64,000 bases of DNA from Tricholoma matsutake (lineage: Eukaryota; Basidiomycota; Agaricomycetes; Agaricales; Tricholomataceae): positions 8,866,001 to 8,930,000 of the forward strand of contig AP026549.1 of assembly GCA_026075535.2 (NCBI GenBank). Direction: 5' to 3'. The position numbers were made by a program, and so were the translations under genes. Positions within the stretch are counted from its first letter, which is position 1. Each line of letters starts with the position of its first letter. The notes under the pieces were generated by a model. It saw nothing but the letters and a program-made list of their open reading frames with translations, made no database searches and was not told the origin of the DNA. Shown in pieces: positions 43,888 to 54,442 of this stretch.

Positions 43888-45818
43888 CCTCACATGCCTG
43901 AAAGTCACACTGTGAGCACAGAAAAAACCCAGACTGGCAATCAATTCTCCTTGGTTCACCCACCCCCTGGAGATGCACAAGTGCATAATTTGGTACAAAC
44001 ACTGGCTGTTTTCCATTGGATCCCCCCTGCATGGGTAGCCTGCTGTCATTTTCTTGAGCAGTCATCCAGCAACTTTGCAAACTGTGCAAGCTTACCTTGA
44101 AATAATCTTGCTCTTTTTGGGCCTATGTAATGACGCTGTATGAGACTGCTTTCAATAGCAAGGAATATCTGCCACAGACTGCCTATTTTTTTTTGTCCAC
44201 CCGGCTCTTCCCTAGCTGTTCCTCCTTTGGATTGGTAGGACTGCATTGATCTGGTTCTTTTAGTCCTGTTATCGACATGGTTGCCATGGAAATCGCTCAT
44301 AATACAGCAGAAAATATGCACAATGTAGCTTGCATAGCAGTAGATAGGGAGACTGGTGTGTTGTACTGAAAAAGAAGTCCAACCCCAAAAAATCAGCCTC
44401 AATTGAAGCACTCCCATTCTGGGCAAATCACATGATGGTGGTTGAACCAATGCATGACATCGGTTCTTTTCCCTAACCTGTACATCAAATCTTCTCAACC
44501 TCTAATGCAGTTCACAAGGTGCATTTGTATCCATGACATTGAAAAAGAAAGAGAAAAAGAAAAAGAAAAAAGCAGCATGGTGCCTGCCATGTCTACATAA
44601 TTACATATTAAACCATTAATTCCTACACATGACTGATCAACATTTTGAGAGCTGACAGAAACAGCAAGACACCAGTCACATGACTGGTAAATGTTTGGAG
44701 AGGTGGAACAGTGCAGGAGGGATTTGACACAGAAAGGCAGGCAAGAGGGAGTGAAAGGAGAAAGAGTTCAGAAAATGGCAAATACAAGGATTCAAGATTG
44801 GCTTACTTGTGGTGTCTCGATAGTAAGGAAGCATATCTGTTGGTCTGTATTTCATTTATCATCCACTGCCATTGAAGCCTGACTCTATCTAGTAGTATTA
44901 TCAACAGGAACCGTTAAAGAGTACTCCTGAACTTTGTACATATCCCATCTAACTTATTCTCTGTTCACCCACTTCTGTTCTTGTTGCTCAAATTCATATG
45001 TGAGTTTTTTTTGCCAACTAGGTTCTATGGTTTGACCCAGAACTGAACCTGCCAATCCCAGTTCTCTCAGTTCTGGTTCACGGTTCTACCTACATGGTTT
45101 GGAGAAATACCTCAGAGAACCAGACCAAACCCAACTTTGGCATCCCTAAGTTACTCAGGTTTCATCTTATCAGTAACTTATAGTCAACCATATTATTAAT
45201 AACATTTATATTCACCAGTACTTTTCCATTAATAAATAGACTACTTTGTTCAAGGTGAAAGTGGGATATATGGTGGTGAGGATGCAGGAGGACCATTGTA
45301 ATGAGTCATGGCAACATCTGTACAAGAATTAGAAGTTAAGAACTCTTCTTCATCCCAATGAGAGTGGTGCTGCACCTGGTAGTGTATAACCATGTTCAAG
45401 AAGTCGGTCTCATTCTTGTTGCACATCTAAATACATATCACGTACATCAGAAAACTGAGGCATAACTGAATTAAAATAAATACTGTTCAAGTGAAAGCGC
45501 ATATCTTGGATTGCCCTCTGGTGCTTACCAAGAGTTTTCTTCACTTCCTCCAGTTGGGCCTCCAGATCTGTGGCCCTTTCTCGCTCAACTTGGACATTTT
45601 GACTCAACATCTCAACATTGTACTCCAACCACTCATTTTTCACTCACTCACTCTCCAATTCCTCTGTGTGCTTCGCCCTCTCAATAGATAGGGATTGAAC
45701 AACCTGTTGTTCTTTGTTATCCATCATGATAGACTTATTTGCCTTTCAGGGTGGAATTCGAATAAAATGTTGCTCAGTAGGTTGCAATATGGGGTTCACA
45801 TTTTGCTCAGTAATTTAC
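43888..45818. other. Non-coding stretch with simple repeats
   Basis: No gene supported. It contains a purine (GAAAAA) run at about 44537-44575, a copy of the ACCAGTCACATGACTGGT palindrome near 44670-44690, and a low-complexity GGTTC/GAACC-rich part at 45020-45130. A minus-strand open stretch at 45410-45643 has a coiled-coil look (ERATDLEAQLEEVKKTLGKH) and may be a worn host exon. Confidence 0.4.
45410..45643 (-). pseudogene. Possible coiled-coil gene remnant
   Basis: 77 codons without a stop, with heptad-like charge pattern (VQVERERATDLEAQLEEVKKTL). No start context, no neighbour exons found except a possible continuation at 47966-48208 (-), which reads EEDQAILSQRLEAFFAVMNKETERCK and lies just beyond the hairpin-rich unit. 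The two could be exons of one gene split by that insertion. Weak evidence. Confidence 0.35.
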
Positions 45819-45829
45819 ACTCATCCACC

Positions 45830-45985
45830 TATTCTGATCGGACTCACTGGAGTCCACTGGATTCCGATCGGACTCACCAGATTCCACTGGATTCCAATCG
45901 GACTCACCAGATTCCACTGGATTCTGATCAGAGTCACTGGATTCCATTGGATTCCAGTGGATTCCAGTGGATTCCGGTAAGTCCG
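45830..45985. repeat. Short tandem repeat of ATTCC-GATCGGACTCACCA type
   Basis: About five imperfect units of 20-33 bp containing gattccactggattcc and tcggactcacca. The same words recur inverted at 47780-47985, so they form part of the ends of unit A. Confidence 0.7.
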
Positions 45986-46092
45986 ACCAGATTCTGGTTA
46001 CTCCAGATGCTCAACTTAGAGTATATACCCTAATGGATAGTCAAATTTCAAGTCTTAAGTTGTCAAAGTGCCTACAAAATATATTTGTGCAG

Positions 46093-46180
46093 AGTAAGGA
46101 TTGAACTCAAGACATCTTGATTAGAGTGATCACATGACAAACCAAACATGTGTGCTTAACCAGTTGAGCCACAGGAGAGT
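46093..46180 (-). ncRNA. tRNA-like (SINE-type) segment
   Basis: On the minus strand an A-box-like TGGCTCAACTGG (complement of 46160-46171) is followed 52 nt later by a B-box-like GAGTTCAATCC (complement of 46098-46108). The fold is too decayed for a working tRNA. It may be an internal Pol III promoter of a tRNA-derived SINE. Confidence 0.4.
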
Positions 46181-46557
46181 TATTAGTTAGTAATATAAGG
46201 TTTATTCATGACACTCTAATTTTTTTCAAAGTAGTTAAGATCAAAACTTTTTAATTAACCACATCCCTCACATTGAATGCGAGGGAGTTGGGATGATTGT
46301 GATTACATACATAAACAAAAAATCCTCCCTCTCACAAGATGCGAGAGGGAGTTTTATTTATATACATAAAAAGCTAACCCCTTGTGCCAAATGCAAGGGG
46401 GGAGGTAAAAAAATCCCTCCCCCACGCAACATGGGGGAGGGGGGGCACAATACTAATAAATAATTAAAAGTACAAAAAAATCCCTCCCCACATGAAGTGT
46501 GGGGGAGGGGGAGGGGACGCGACCCTGCTGTTGTCTGTCCTTCCACCCATGATCCAC

Positions 46558-46995
46558 CCCACGAGCAGTTGCTCGTGAGGCTGGGGGTGGGTGGCTTGTT
46601 GTTGTTGTTCCACCTGTGATCCACCCCACGAATAGTTGCTCATGAGGCTGGGGGCAGGTGGTGTGTCGTCGTCTCCTATCCGGGCGCCTAGGCATTGTTC
46701 CACCCATGTTCCACCCCATGAGCAGTTGCTCGTGAGGCTGGGGGTGGGTGGTGTGTCATTGTCGTCTCCTGTCCCTGTGCCTGGGCATCATTCCACCCAT
46801 GATCCACCCCACGAGCAGTGGCTCGTGGGGCTGGAGGTGGGTGGTGTGTTGTTGGCCCTGTCATCATTGTCCATCATCATTGGCAGCCATGCTTTGCATT
46901 CTGGGGGGTTCTGGTGCTGATAGATGGTGGCGTCATTGTTGTTGTTGCCTGCACACACTCACGATCCACCCTATGAGCAGGGGCTCGCAGGCATG
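46558..46995. repeat. Tandem units with a CACGAGCA/TGCTCGTG hairpin
   Basis: Five imperfect units, each with a short stem-loop followed by GG(C)TGGGGGTGGGTGG: 46560-46577, about 46626-46643 (decayed), 46717-46734, 46809-46828 and 46970-46990. Stem changes are often compensated. Confidence 0.75.
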
Positions 46996-47027
46996 GGGTG
47001 GGTGTGTTGGCTCATTTGCAGGTGGTG

Positions 47028-47425
47028 GTGTCATTACTAGTAGATTATAACCTAGAAAACTAAAAAAATGAGTTAGTTTATAAAAACAAAAAGCAAATGA
47101 AAAAAACTCACATAGGGCCCATGTTGGCTTGTTTGCGGGTGGTGGTGTCATTACTAGTAGATTATAACCTAGAAAACTAAAAAAATGAGTTAGTTAGTTT
47201 ATTAAAACAAAAACCAAACAAAAAAACTTACATAGGGCCCAAACAATGCGATCTGCATCATTTGGGCCCGCGTCGGCTCGTTTGTGAGTGGTGGCATCGT
47301 TGCCAGTAGATTATAACCTAGAAAGCTAAAAAAAAGGTTAGTTAGTTTGTAAAAACAAAAAGCAAACAAAAAAAAACATACTTAGGCCCCAAACGACGTA
47401 ATCTGTGTTGTTTGGGCCCGCATTC
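47028..47425. repeat. 120-150-bp tandem repeat with GGGCCC hairpin, three units
   Basis: Each unit has tagattataacctagaaa, then an A-rich part with gttagttta and aaaacaaaaa, and then ac(t/a)ta catagggccc. Units two and three carry a long hairpin (arms GGGCCCAAA...TTTGGGCCC, 47235-47269 and 47386-47420); unit one has lost it. Confidence 0.75.
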
Positions 47426-47679
47426 CATCCAGTCAGCTCGTTTGAAGGTGGTGGTGATGGTGGGAGTGGGCGTGGGAATGGTGGTGGCAGGTGCGCATGC
47501 AGTGGTGGTGGTAGAGTGGAGAGGAGGAGGAGGCAGCCTTGACGATGGTGGTGGTGGTTGTGAGCTGGCAGTCATGTGTCACGTGTCATGCAATATGCAT
47601 GTGTGTGTATTCCATTAATGGCTGTAACTATGCACCTTGGTTGGGTAATAAAAGTATTAGATGTATGTAGTTGAATAAT

Positions 47680-47757
47680 GACCTGGTAGCTCAGTGGTTA
47701 AGTGTGCTGTTATGTGTGCAGACCCAAGGTTGAGTGTTCAATTCTTGTTGCACATCA
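47680..47757 (+). ncRNA. tRNA-like (SINE-type) segment
   Basis: A-box-like TAGCTCAGTGG (47687-47697) and B-box-like GTTCAATTC (47736-47744) at tRNA-like spacing, opposite in orientation to the segment at 46093-46180. The T-arm pairs poorly, so a functional tRNA is unlikely. Confidence 0.45.
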
Positions 47758-48006
47758 AAATTTTATTTGGGAAAGCACATGCATTCCAGTTATTCTGGTT
47801 ATGCTAGTGCTGTGCATCTGGTTGATCTGACTATTCCAGGTAAAAATGAGTCCGGGTAGATTCTGGGGATTCCAGAGGTAAAATTGACCCCCCAGTCCGA
47901 CTGGAATTATGAATTGTGAGAAAAATATATGTAAATGGAATTGACCGGAATTCCAGAAATTCTGATCAGAATGGGCATTCCGACTGGAATAGGTGGAGGA
48001 GTGTAA

Positions 48007-48789
48007 TGTACTCATTTTGCTTGGAATATATTAACATGGTGGTTGTTCGATAGATGTCAAGACTTACTGCAATAGGAACTTGTTTACACCTCTCCGTTTC
48101 CTTGTTCATGACTGCGAAGAATGCTTCCAACCTCTGGGAGAGTATGGCCTGGTCCTCCTCCTCCACACCTTGCATCTTGGCAGCATAAAGAGAGATCGAG
48201 GACATCATTGGTGTACAGGTGTATGTCAGAGAAGGTCACAGAGTTTCAAGAACCATACTCCCAAAACAGCACACTTCCACGATCAGACATTTCTTGATCA
48301 GAGGTGAGGCTGTGCTAATGGACTAAGATCTATGATTGGATGTTTAGCTCAGGTATGTGTTCTATTTCATAACTACACACCCCCACCATCCACACAATTC
48401 CCTTTATTTCAAGCTAAACTCCTCGGTATCAACTTCAAGTTTCACCCTATCAAGTATTCCCAACTGCACAGGTAGTAGGTCCAGCTTGCCTGCATATCCC
48501 TGAACAAGTGTGGATTCGTGGATCTGGGGAGCTAGATTTCTTGCTGATCGGAGAACTCATCTTTCTGGGAGAGTCAGCAGCTGCATCACATAAGAGAAAA
48601 GCAAAAAGGGACAGGGGAGAGAGAGAGGAATGGAAGGAGGGGGAGGGGAGGGGAGATAGGGGAGGGGAGAGCAGGAAAGCAAAAAGGGACAGGTGAGAAT
48701 TGAGGCCTAGGGGTCCCTCAACCACTCTCACACAAATGCTCAGATGTGTCCCCAGAGCGAGAGGGAAATAATATGATATGACACACAAT
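48007..48789. other. Non-coding stretch with a G-rich run
   Basis: No gene beyond the possible coiled-coil exon mentioned at 47966-48208 (-). 48636-48668 is a purine run with five G-tracts of four or five bases, a strong G-quadruplex candidate on the + strand. Confidence 0.45.
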
Positions 48790-48961
48790 GCAAACCTTGT
48801 TTGATGTCATGTGACTGGTGAACATTTGGAGAGGTAGGGATGGCACAAAGGACAGGGTTGCAGAAGACACCAGTCACATGACTGGTGAATGTTTGGAGAG
48901 GTATGGATAGGGTTGCAGAAGATGGCAGTCACATGACTGGTGAACGTTTGGAGAGGTATGG
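48790..48961. repeat. Tandem repeat with ACCAGTCA palindrome, about 2.5 units
   Basis: Units of about 65-85 bp containing accagtcacatgactggt and gtttggagaggtatgg. The element at 48962 is inserted in one unit; the unit continues at 55470, and an isolated copy follows at 55500-55550. Further single copies lie near 44670 and 56105-56210. Confidence 0.75.
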
Positions 48962-49990
48962 TGATAGGTCCACTGTGCACTCTAAGCTCTGGGAACATCT
49001 CCAGAGGCATCAACACATCAACATGCAAGTTCTGAACCCCTATGAACCCCATGACACTGCTCCGAAACTACTTTGAACAATCTCGAATGACTTCGAACAA
49101 CTTCGCAGCACTTCAAACACCTTTGGCCACCATACATCTATCGCACTGCCCTTTGGATACATGCAGCACACCTTGTAAGAGTTAGTGCATCGCATATCGA
49201 GCACCACCAGACACAAGGAGACACAACAACAGGATTTTAGGATGCAATTGTGGTGCTTTGACATCTTGATAATATATTGGATCAATGGGGACAGGTACCA
49301 GTGATAGATCATGCCTCTAGATGTTTCTCTTCTTATCATCTTTCATTTATTCTATGATTTGCAAAGATTCTCTATTGTTTTATATCTTGCCTCATGTATT
49401 CCTCATGTTTTATTTCCTTTTTAGTATCACTTCTCCCAAACATATATAGCCTTGTACTAGCTACTTAGAAAGACAGAATATATTGTCCTCTCACACCAAT
49501 CATCTGATTTAAGAGCCATTCTCTTGAGTCCAAGCATCTCAACTTAGTCTCAAAGTTCAGTGTTTTACACCAAATTTCCTTGAACTCCTCGTACTAGCTT
49601 CTCAAAACTATCACATATCATCTATCCTCTCTCAACACCTTTCTACATCCTTATAGTCTATTTTCAGCCACTGTCAAAAGTGTCTTTGTCTTCTATAAAG
49701 GCCTTCGAACTTCTTTGAACATCATTGCCCCTCTTCAAACTTCTTCGAACATCATTGGACCTCATCACACACTCTTCAAACTTCATTAAATTTCTCTCAA
49801 ACGCTATTGCAATGCTTCAAATACTTTTGAACCTCATCGAACTTCATCGCACACCCTCTAGAGTCATTTTCATATCCTTGGTTTACAGCAGTGATATTTA
49901 GTACCACCTTGCAACCTTCCTCTAACTAGTGTTATACCATTCGAGCCCTTATAGTGGGTTTTGTTTGGGTTTCCTGGTCAAGTATCATCA
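48962..49990 (+). repeat. 5' LTR of element D
   Basis: 1029 bp. It contains many copies of short words such as cttcaaac/cttcgaac and cgaactt (49070-49850), so the LTR is partly low-complexity. TATA-like catatatagcc is at about 49440. Confidence 0.88.
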
Positions 49991-50028
49991 TTTTGGAGCC
50001 CACCACAAGGGGTTTCTAAATCATTTCA

Positions 50029-51705
50029 TTGACTTCTCCTTGCACCACCGTCTGGGTCACAGCATGGGGAAGACCGATGCCCTCTCCTGACGTGCAGGCC
50101 ATGGGGATGGCAGTGATGACAACCAAAACATTGTGTTGTTGCAGCCAGACCTGTTCACCATTCAGGCACTGGAAGGCATCGCACCCCAGGGCGAGGAGTG
50201 GGACATCCTACGTGACATTCGTCGTGCAAACCATAGCAGTTTACATGAGGGATGTTGTTGCCCGAGCTGTTAAAGAACTGAGGAAGGGATCCACCCTTTC
50301 CTTGCATGCAGCTGAGTGGGCTGAAAAAGAGGACTTGTTGTATTTCAGGGACTGCATCTATGTTCCCAATGACCCAGACCTTCGCCAGCGCATCATATCC
50401 CAACACCATGACTCACAGATTGCTGGTCATCCTGGATGCTGGAAGACCTTGGAGCTCACCTCATGGAATTATTGGTGGCCACAAATGTCACGGCTCATTG
50501 GTCAGTATTGTTGCACTTGTGACCTTTGCCTATGCACCAAGGTTCCTCGTCGCAAACCCATTGGCAAGCTACACCCTCTTCCTGTTCCAGAGAGTCATTG
50601 GGATGTTGTCAGCATTGACTTTGTGGTGGAGTTGCCAGAGTCGAATGGGTTTGATGCGGTGATGTGCACAGTTGATTCAGTGGGGAAATGTGCTCACTTC
50701 ATTCCCACTCACACCACTGTCAGTGCCCTGGGTGCCGCCCGACTCTACCTCCACCATGTGTGGAAATTACATGGACTTCCTGGTGCTTTCCTCTCTGATC
50801 ATGGCCCTCAGTTCATGGCAGAGTTCACTTGTGAGCTGTACTGACTCCTGGGGATCAAACTCCTTGCTTCAACTGCTTATCACCCACAAACTGACAGCCA
50901 GACTGAGCGAGTCAACCAGGAACTGGAGCAGTACATCCGCATCTTTGTCAATGAATGCCAGGACAATTGGGACGATCTTCTCCCCTTGGCTGAGTTCGGA
51001 TACAACAACCATGTCCATGGTTCCACTCAGCAGACCCCTTTCCTCTTAGACACTGGACGGCATCCATGCATGGGATTTGAACCTTGCCAAACTCCCTCAC
51101 ATATCAAGACAGTGAATGAGTTCACAGAATGCATGCAGGATAGCTTGGAGGAGGCAAAGGCAGCCTTAGCAAAGGTGAAGGATGACATGGCATGCTTTTA
51201 CAACCAACACCATTCTCTGACCCCTCAGTACAAGGTTGGTGATCAAGTTTATCTTGAATCCAGTGACATCTCCACTACACGTCCATCCAAGAAACTCGCT
51301 CATTGCTTCCTGGGACCTTTCCCCATCGTCAAGTGTGTTGGAACGCATGCCTATCATCTACGCCTCCCAGCCTCCATGTCCAGACTCCACCCAGTCTTCC
51401 ATGTCATCAAACTCCTTCCAGCTCCCCCAGATCCATTCCCAGGATGCCATTCACACCCACCACCACCACCTACAGTGATTGAGGGAGAACCCCAATACAA
51501 AGTCGAGTCAATCTTGGACAGCCATTTACATCGAGGAAAACTCCAGTATTTGGTGCATTGGAAGGGTTATGGGTATGAGGAGAACTCATGGGTTGAAGAG
51601 TCTGATGTGAATGCCCCTTGGTTAGTCAAAGAATTCCACTGATGGCACACTGCTGCACCGCATCGCATTCAAGTCATGGACTTTGGTTGTATGCGATTTT
51701 GAATG
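50029..51705 (+). pseudogene. Pol remnant of chromovirus A copy 3 (RNase H end, integrase, chromodomain)
   Basis: Integrase zinc module ([11 protein letters not shown] ... CTCDLC), DDE core (VELPES, LSDHGPQF, QTDSQTERVN) and chromodomain (LVHWKGYGYEENSWV). The residue after the second Asp is His where copy 1 has Arg (CGA/CGT>CAT type change). Stops after CELY and KEFH are TGA. Confidence 0.88.
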
Positions 51706-51737
51706 CATCAGGGTGATGCATCTTAGAGAGGGGGTGA

Positions 51738-52509
51738 TGTAAGGGGACTAGGGGGGCACCCTGTGTGTTTCTCCTATTTTTTACATTTGTTCCATATTTT
51801 TCCTCACTTCATTTCCTTCTATTCTTCATTTTCTATGAATTTTCCAGATTTTATTACTAATTTTCCCTTTCTATCATGTTTGTGCATGTTGACAGTTTTA
51901 TATTTAGAGGCGGAGCACCCTTTCCGACACCTACCCCTTGGTATGATGTCATTCAGTGGCCTTGATCTGCCTATCTCTGCCTTTTCTATTTTTAGGTTAT
52001 TATTTGATTTTTGTTGTCTTCACATATACTGGGCATCGGCAAAGAGTTCCCTAGAGTTTTCTCTTTGGATTTCCCTTTGCTAGAGGCTGTTAGGGCAACA
52101 CCCACTATCTGCTAGCTAAGACCATGCAGGTTCTCTCTACAAGAAGGGGGCAGGATCTGTGCTCATGATGGGGGAGTTGATGGCTTTGATGCGAGGGGTT
52201 ATTAATAGGTGAGTTTGTTGAGATAGGCCTTTCACACCGAAAACGTAGGTGGAATACCTAAGAGAACACAACTGGGGTCCCCTAGGCATATATTTAGGGT
52301 TTATATACTATGTTACATATATTGTACATTGTTGTTACCGATGCATTTGCACATGCGCATACATATTGATGTGTGCGAAATAAAATTCTCATGCTATCAA
52401 AGTGTAGCGTAATTTGGCATCATGTAGTGTAATTCGACATAATAAAATTAAAATGAAATTTTATTAGGTAATGCGGTGGTTTCCTAACAGAGGCTGAGGT
52501 TGCTCTTAT
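51738..52509 (+). repeat. 3' LTR of chromovirus A copy 3, shortened and split
   Basis: Once the solo LTR and one gaggc are removed it measures 365 bp, 61 bp less than 426. The loss is exactly one copy of the direct repeat pair GGATTTCCCTTTGCTAG plus the DNA between. Confidence 0.85.
52088..52489. repeat. Solo LTR, 402-bp family, copy 2
   Basis: Same length and ends as 29876-30277, target duplication gaggc at 52083-52087 and 52490-52494. It is the innermost layer of a three-level nest. Confidence 0.95.
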
Positions 52510-53031
52510 CAATCGCAAGATGCGACCTCAATATTTAGGCCTCCTCATCATCATCGATTGAAACTATGGAGGAGCCTACATCATCTGCAAACTTGATGGA
52601 TCAGTATTTCATCAACCAGTTGCAGCCTTCTGACTCCTTCCCTATTTTGCATGAAAATCAACTCCCCTGCTGCCGAACTTCCTCGATATCGACTCTGAAT
52701 GACTCAAAAAACTTTGAAACACTTCAAACGTCGACAAAGATATTCCCAAAGACCTTCCGGACTTCGAAGACAAATAATTATCTCCTTTCCTTGTTCATGA
52801 TCACTTACGCATGACCTCAATCTCTTTTAGTGTACAATACAAGTTGTGATATCACATTATAGCGTGGTCATGCAAACTCCAAAAGGGTTTTTCGGCCATG
52901 ATGATCTACTGAGCTTTTCCCTTATTCCTTTTTTTTCTTTTCTTCTTTCTTTTCCTTCTTACTTTTCTTATCACTACTTTTGAGACTCACAAAAAATCTA
53001 AATTATAAAACAGAAAGAACAACAAAAACTT
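52510..53031. other. Interior of element D, non-coding part
   Basis: Follows the nested chromovirus. It contains a T/C-rich stretch (52918-52980). In the minus direction it could be the 3' untranslated part of the antisense gene. Confidence 0.4.
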
Positions 53032-54294
53032 CTACTCTTCCAACATCTCCTCCACCACTTCTATCTGCCTGCACAAGACTTCCATTTCGACCTTCAACTC
53101 TGCCAACCTCATTGCCAGGAATCGACGACGAGTCACAACCTCCTCATCGACATCCTCACCCTCTTCGAAACTATGCAATACTTTTGCTTTCACCTTTCCC
53201 TTTCCCTTCGATGACCTCTTTTTCTCCTTTGATGGTTTTGAAGGGCCTGCGACTGGTTCAATGTCGGCGATGGGACCCACAATGTGAATTCTAGGTACTT
53301 TCGATCCGAAAATAGGTTAGCATACACTACGAGATTATATCAAATGAGTTTTGTACCTGGTTTTGGGCATGAATCCGGTTTTGCAACCCTGAATCTTCTT
53401 GCTTTGCCTTTGCAAAGTCCCTGCCTCAAGACCTCTTCCAGTAGCACCCCTGCGCTGCCTGAGTGCACTTTGGGGCTCCCTCCTTGACAATGCATGATGG
53501 CTGGGATATCATCCTAGCACATCGATCGCACTACGATTAGCACTCCAAAAACCCTTCGAAAACAAAGCAAAAACTCACCAGACCCTCAAAATCGAGAAGT
53601 CCGCCCTCAGCGAACCTCCTCCGCTTGCTCTCTAGCTTGTCCTCATCATCCTCGCCTCCCTCAATCTCCATTGCCTTCCACTTCCCAATCCTGATTATCA
53701 GCAATCCTCCCAAATCTTCTTCCTTGTCCTCCTCTCCAGCCTCTAGCCTCTTGATCGCTTGTGCCTCTGTGAGCTCCACGTTTCATTGCTGCAGTTCCTC
53801 CTTCAACAAAGTTTTAGCATGAAACACAGCAAGAGCTGCATTTCAAGCATCTACTAATCCCCCCCTCCAAGCCTCAATCTTCGCCTTCTTTGCATCTTTC
53901 TCCACCCTGCAAGCCTCCTCCTCCTCCCAAACCCATCTCACTTCCTCTTCCCTTCGCTCTTGCTCTACCTGCTCACTCAGATCTGCAAATAAAAAGTCTC
54001 CCCCCCATGAAAGCCATCGCATTGAGCCATCAGTTTGAAAAGCTCAAAAACCTCATCAATGACTTGCTGCACAGTCGAGTCGCATTCCTCACCCAAGTCA
54101 TCTGCCAGTTCATTGTATTCCACCTGAACATATTGCATTAGAATCCGAATATCAAATAAGAATCAAAAACTTACCATCCTCTCACAAAACCCTTTCCCCC
54201 ACACTTCAAAGTTGAGGTCTTCTGCGACACTGCGATCTGGCATCGATTTGGCATATTCAAGGACTTCGGTATTGAGTTCAGTGAGGAGAGACAT
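53032..54294 (-). CDS. Spliced antisense gene inside element D (charged coiled-coil protein)
   Basis: First exon 54294-54175 (40 codons, MSLLTELNTEVLEYAKSM...). Intron 54174-54124 (GTAAGT...TTCAG, 51 nt). Next exon from 54123 (VEYNELADDLGEEC, VQQVIDEVFELFKLM). Later parts read EQVEQERREEEVRW, ELTEAQAIKRLEAGEEDKEE and ESKRRRFAEGG. After another likely intron (GTGAGT near 53588) come a Cys-containing part and the C-terminal GPSKPSKEKKRSSKGKGK and MRLAELKVEMEVLCRQIEVV. The protein is acidic/basic in blocks with a C-terminal coiled coil. I do not recognise the family. In-frame stops in the middle suggest decay. It runs against the LTR direction and could be a captured host gene. Confidence 0.5.
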
Positions 54295-54442
54295 AATGAA
54301 CAGCTAGTGTCAAGAGTTTAGAGGTTGAGGAAGGAGAACGAGAAGTTTTTGAGTTTTGTTTACAGCTTCAACACAGTCATGCATTTTGCATGTGACTCTG
54401 ATCAGCTGACTGGGACAGTCAGGATTTCAATAAGGGGGAGGA
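54295..54442 (+). other. 3' internal end of element D and polypurine tract
   Basis: Non-coding on both strands. It ends in aataagggggagga directly before the 3' LTR, as expected for plus-strand priming of an element read on the + strand. It also holds the putative promoter of the antisense gene. Confidence 0.55.

Larger units (their letters stand above)
45819..48006. mobile_element. Hairpin-rich non-autonomous unit A with inverted ends
   Basis: The ends are inverted copies: TTACACTCATCCACCTATTC on the left and the complement of ggaataggtggaggagtgtaa on the right (about 47986-48006). Both ends carry self-similar ATTCC/CGGACT-type repeats. The inside has no coding sequence but contains tRNA-like segments, a set of CACGAGCA/TGCTCGTG hairpins and a 120-150-bp tandem repeat with GGGCCC hairpins. 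A second unit (60551-61977) shares the inner blocks but not the ends. Possible coiled-coil exons on either side suggest it inserted in a gene. Its class is unknown. Confidence 0.5.
50028..52509 (+). mobile_element. Chromovirus A copy 3, 5'-truncated, with nested solo LTR
   Basis: It begins within RNase H (about 50028, DFSLHH) and runs through integrase, chromodomain and the 3' LTR (51738-52509, itself interrupted at 52088-52489). No target duplication is seen. Reading frame pieces 50029-50844 and 50986-51642 are joined with TGA breaks. Near 50250 a frame change relative to copy 1 is present. Confidence 0.9.

Noticed and set aside
46358..46920. Pro/His-rich ORFs on both strands
   Set aside because: Produced by the hairpin-containing tandem units; frames are open on both strands because the repeat lacks stops.
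47680..47757. A functional tRNA gene
   Set aside because: A- and B-box words are present but T-arm and acceptor pairing are poor and no clear anticodon loop can be placed.
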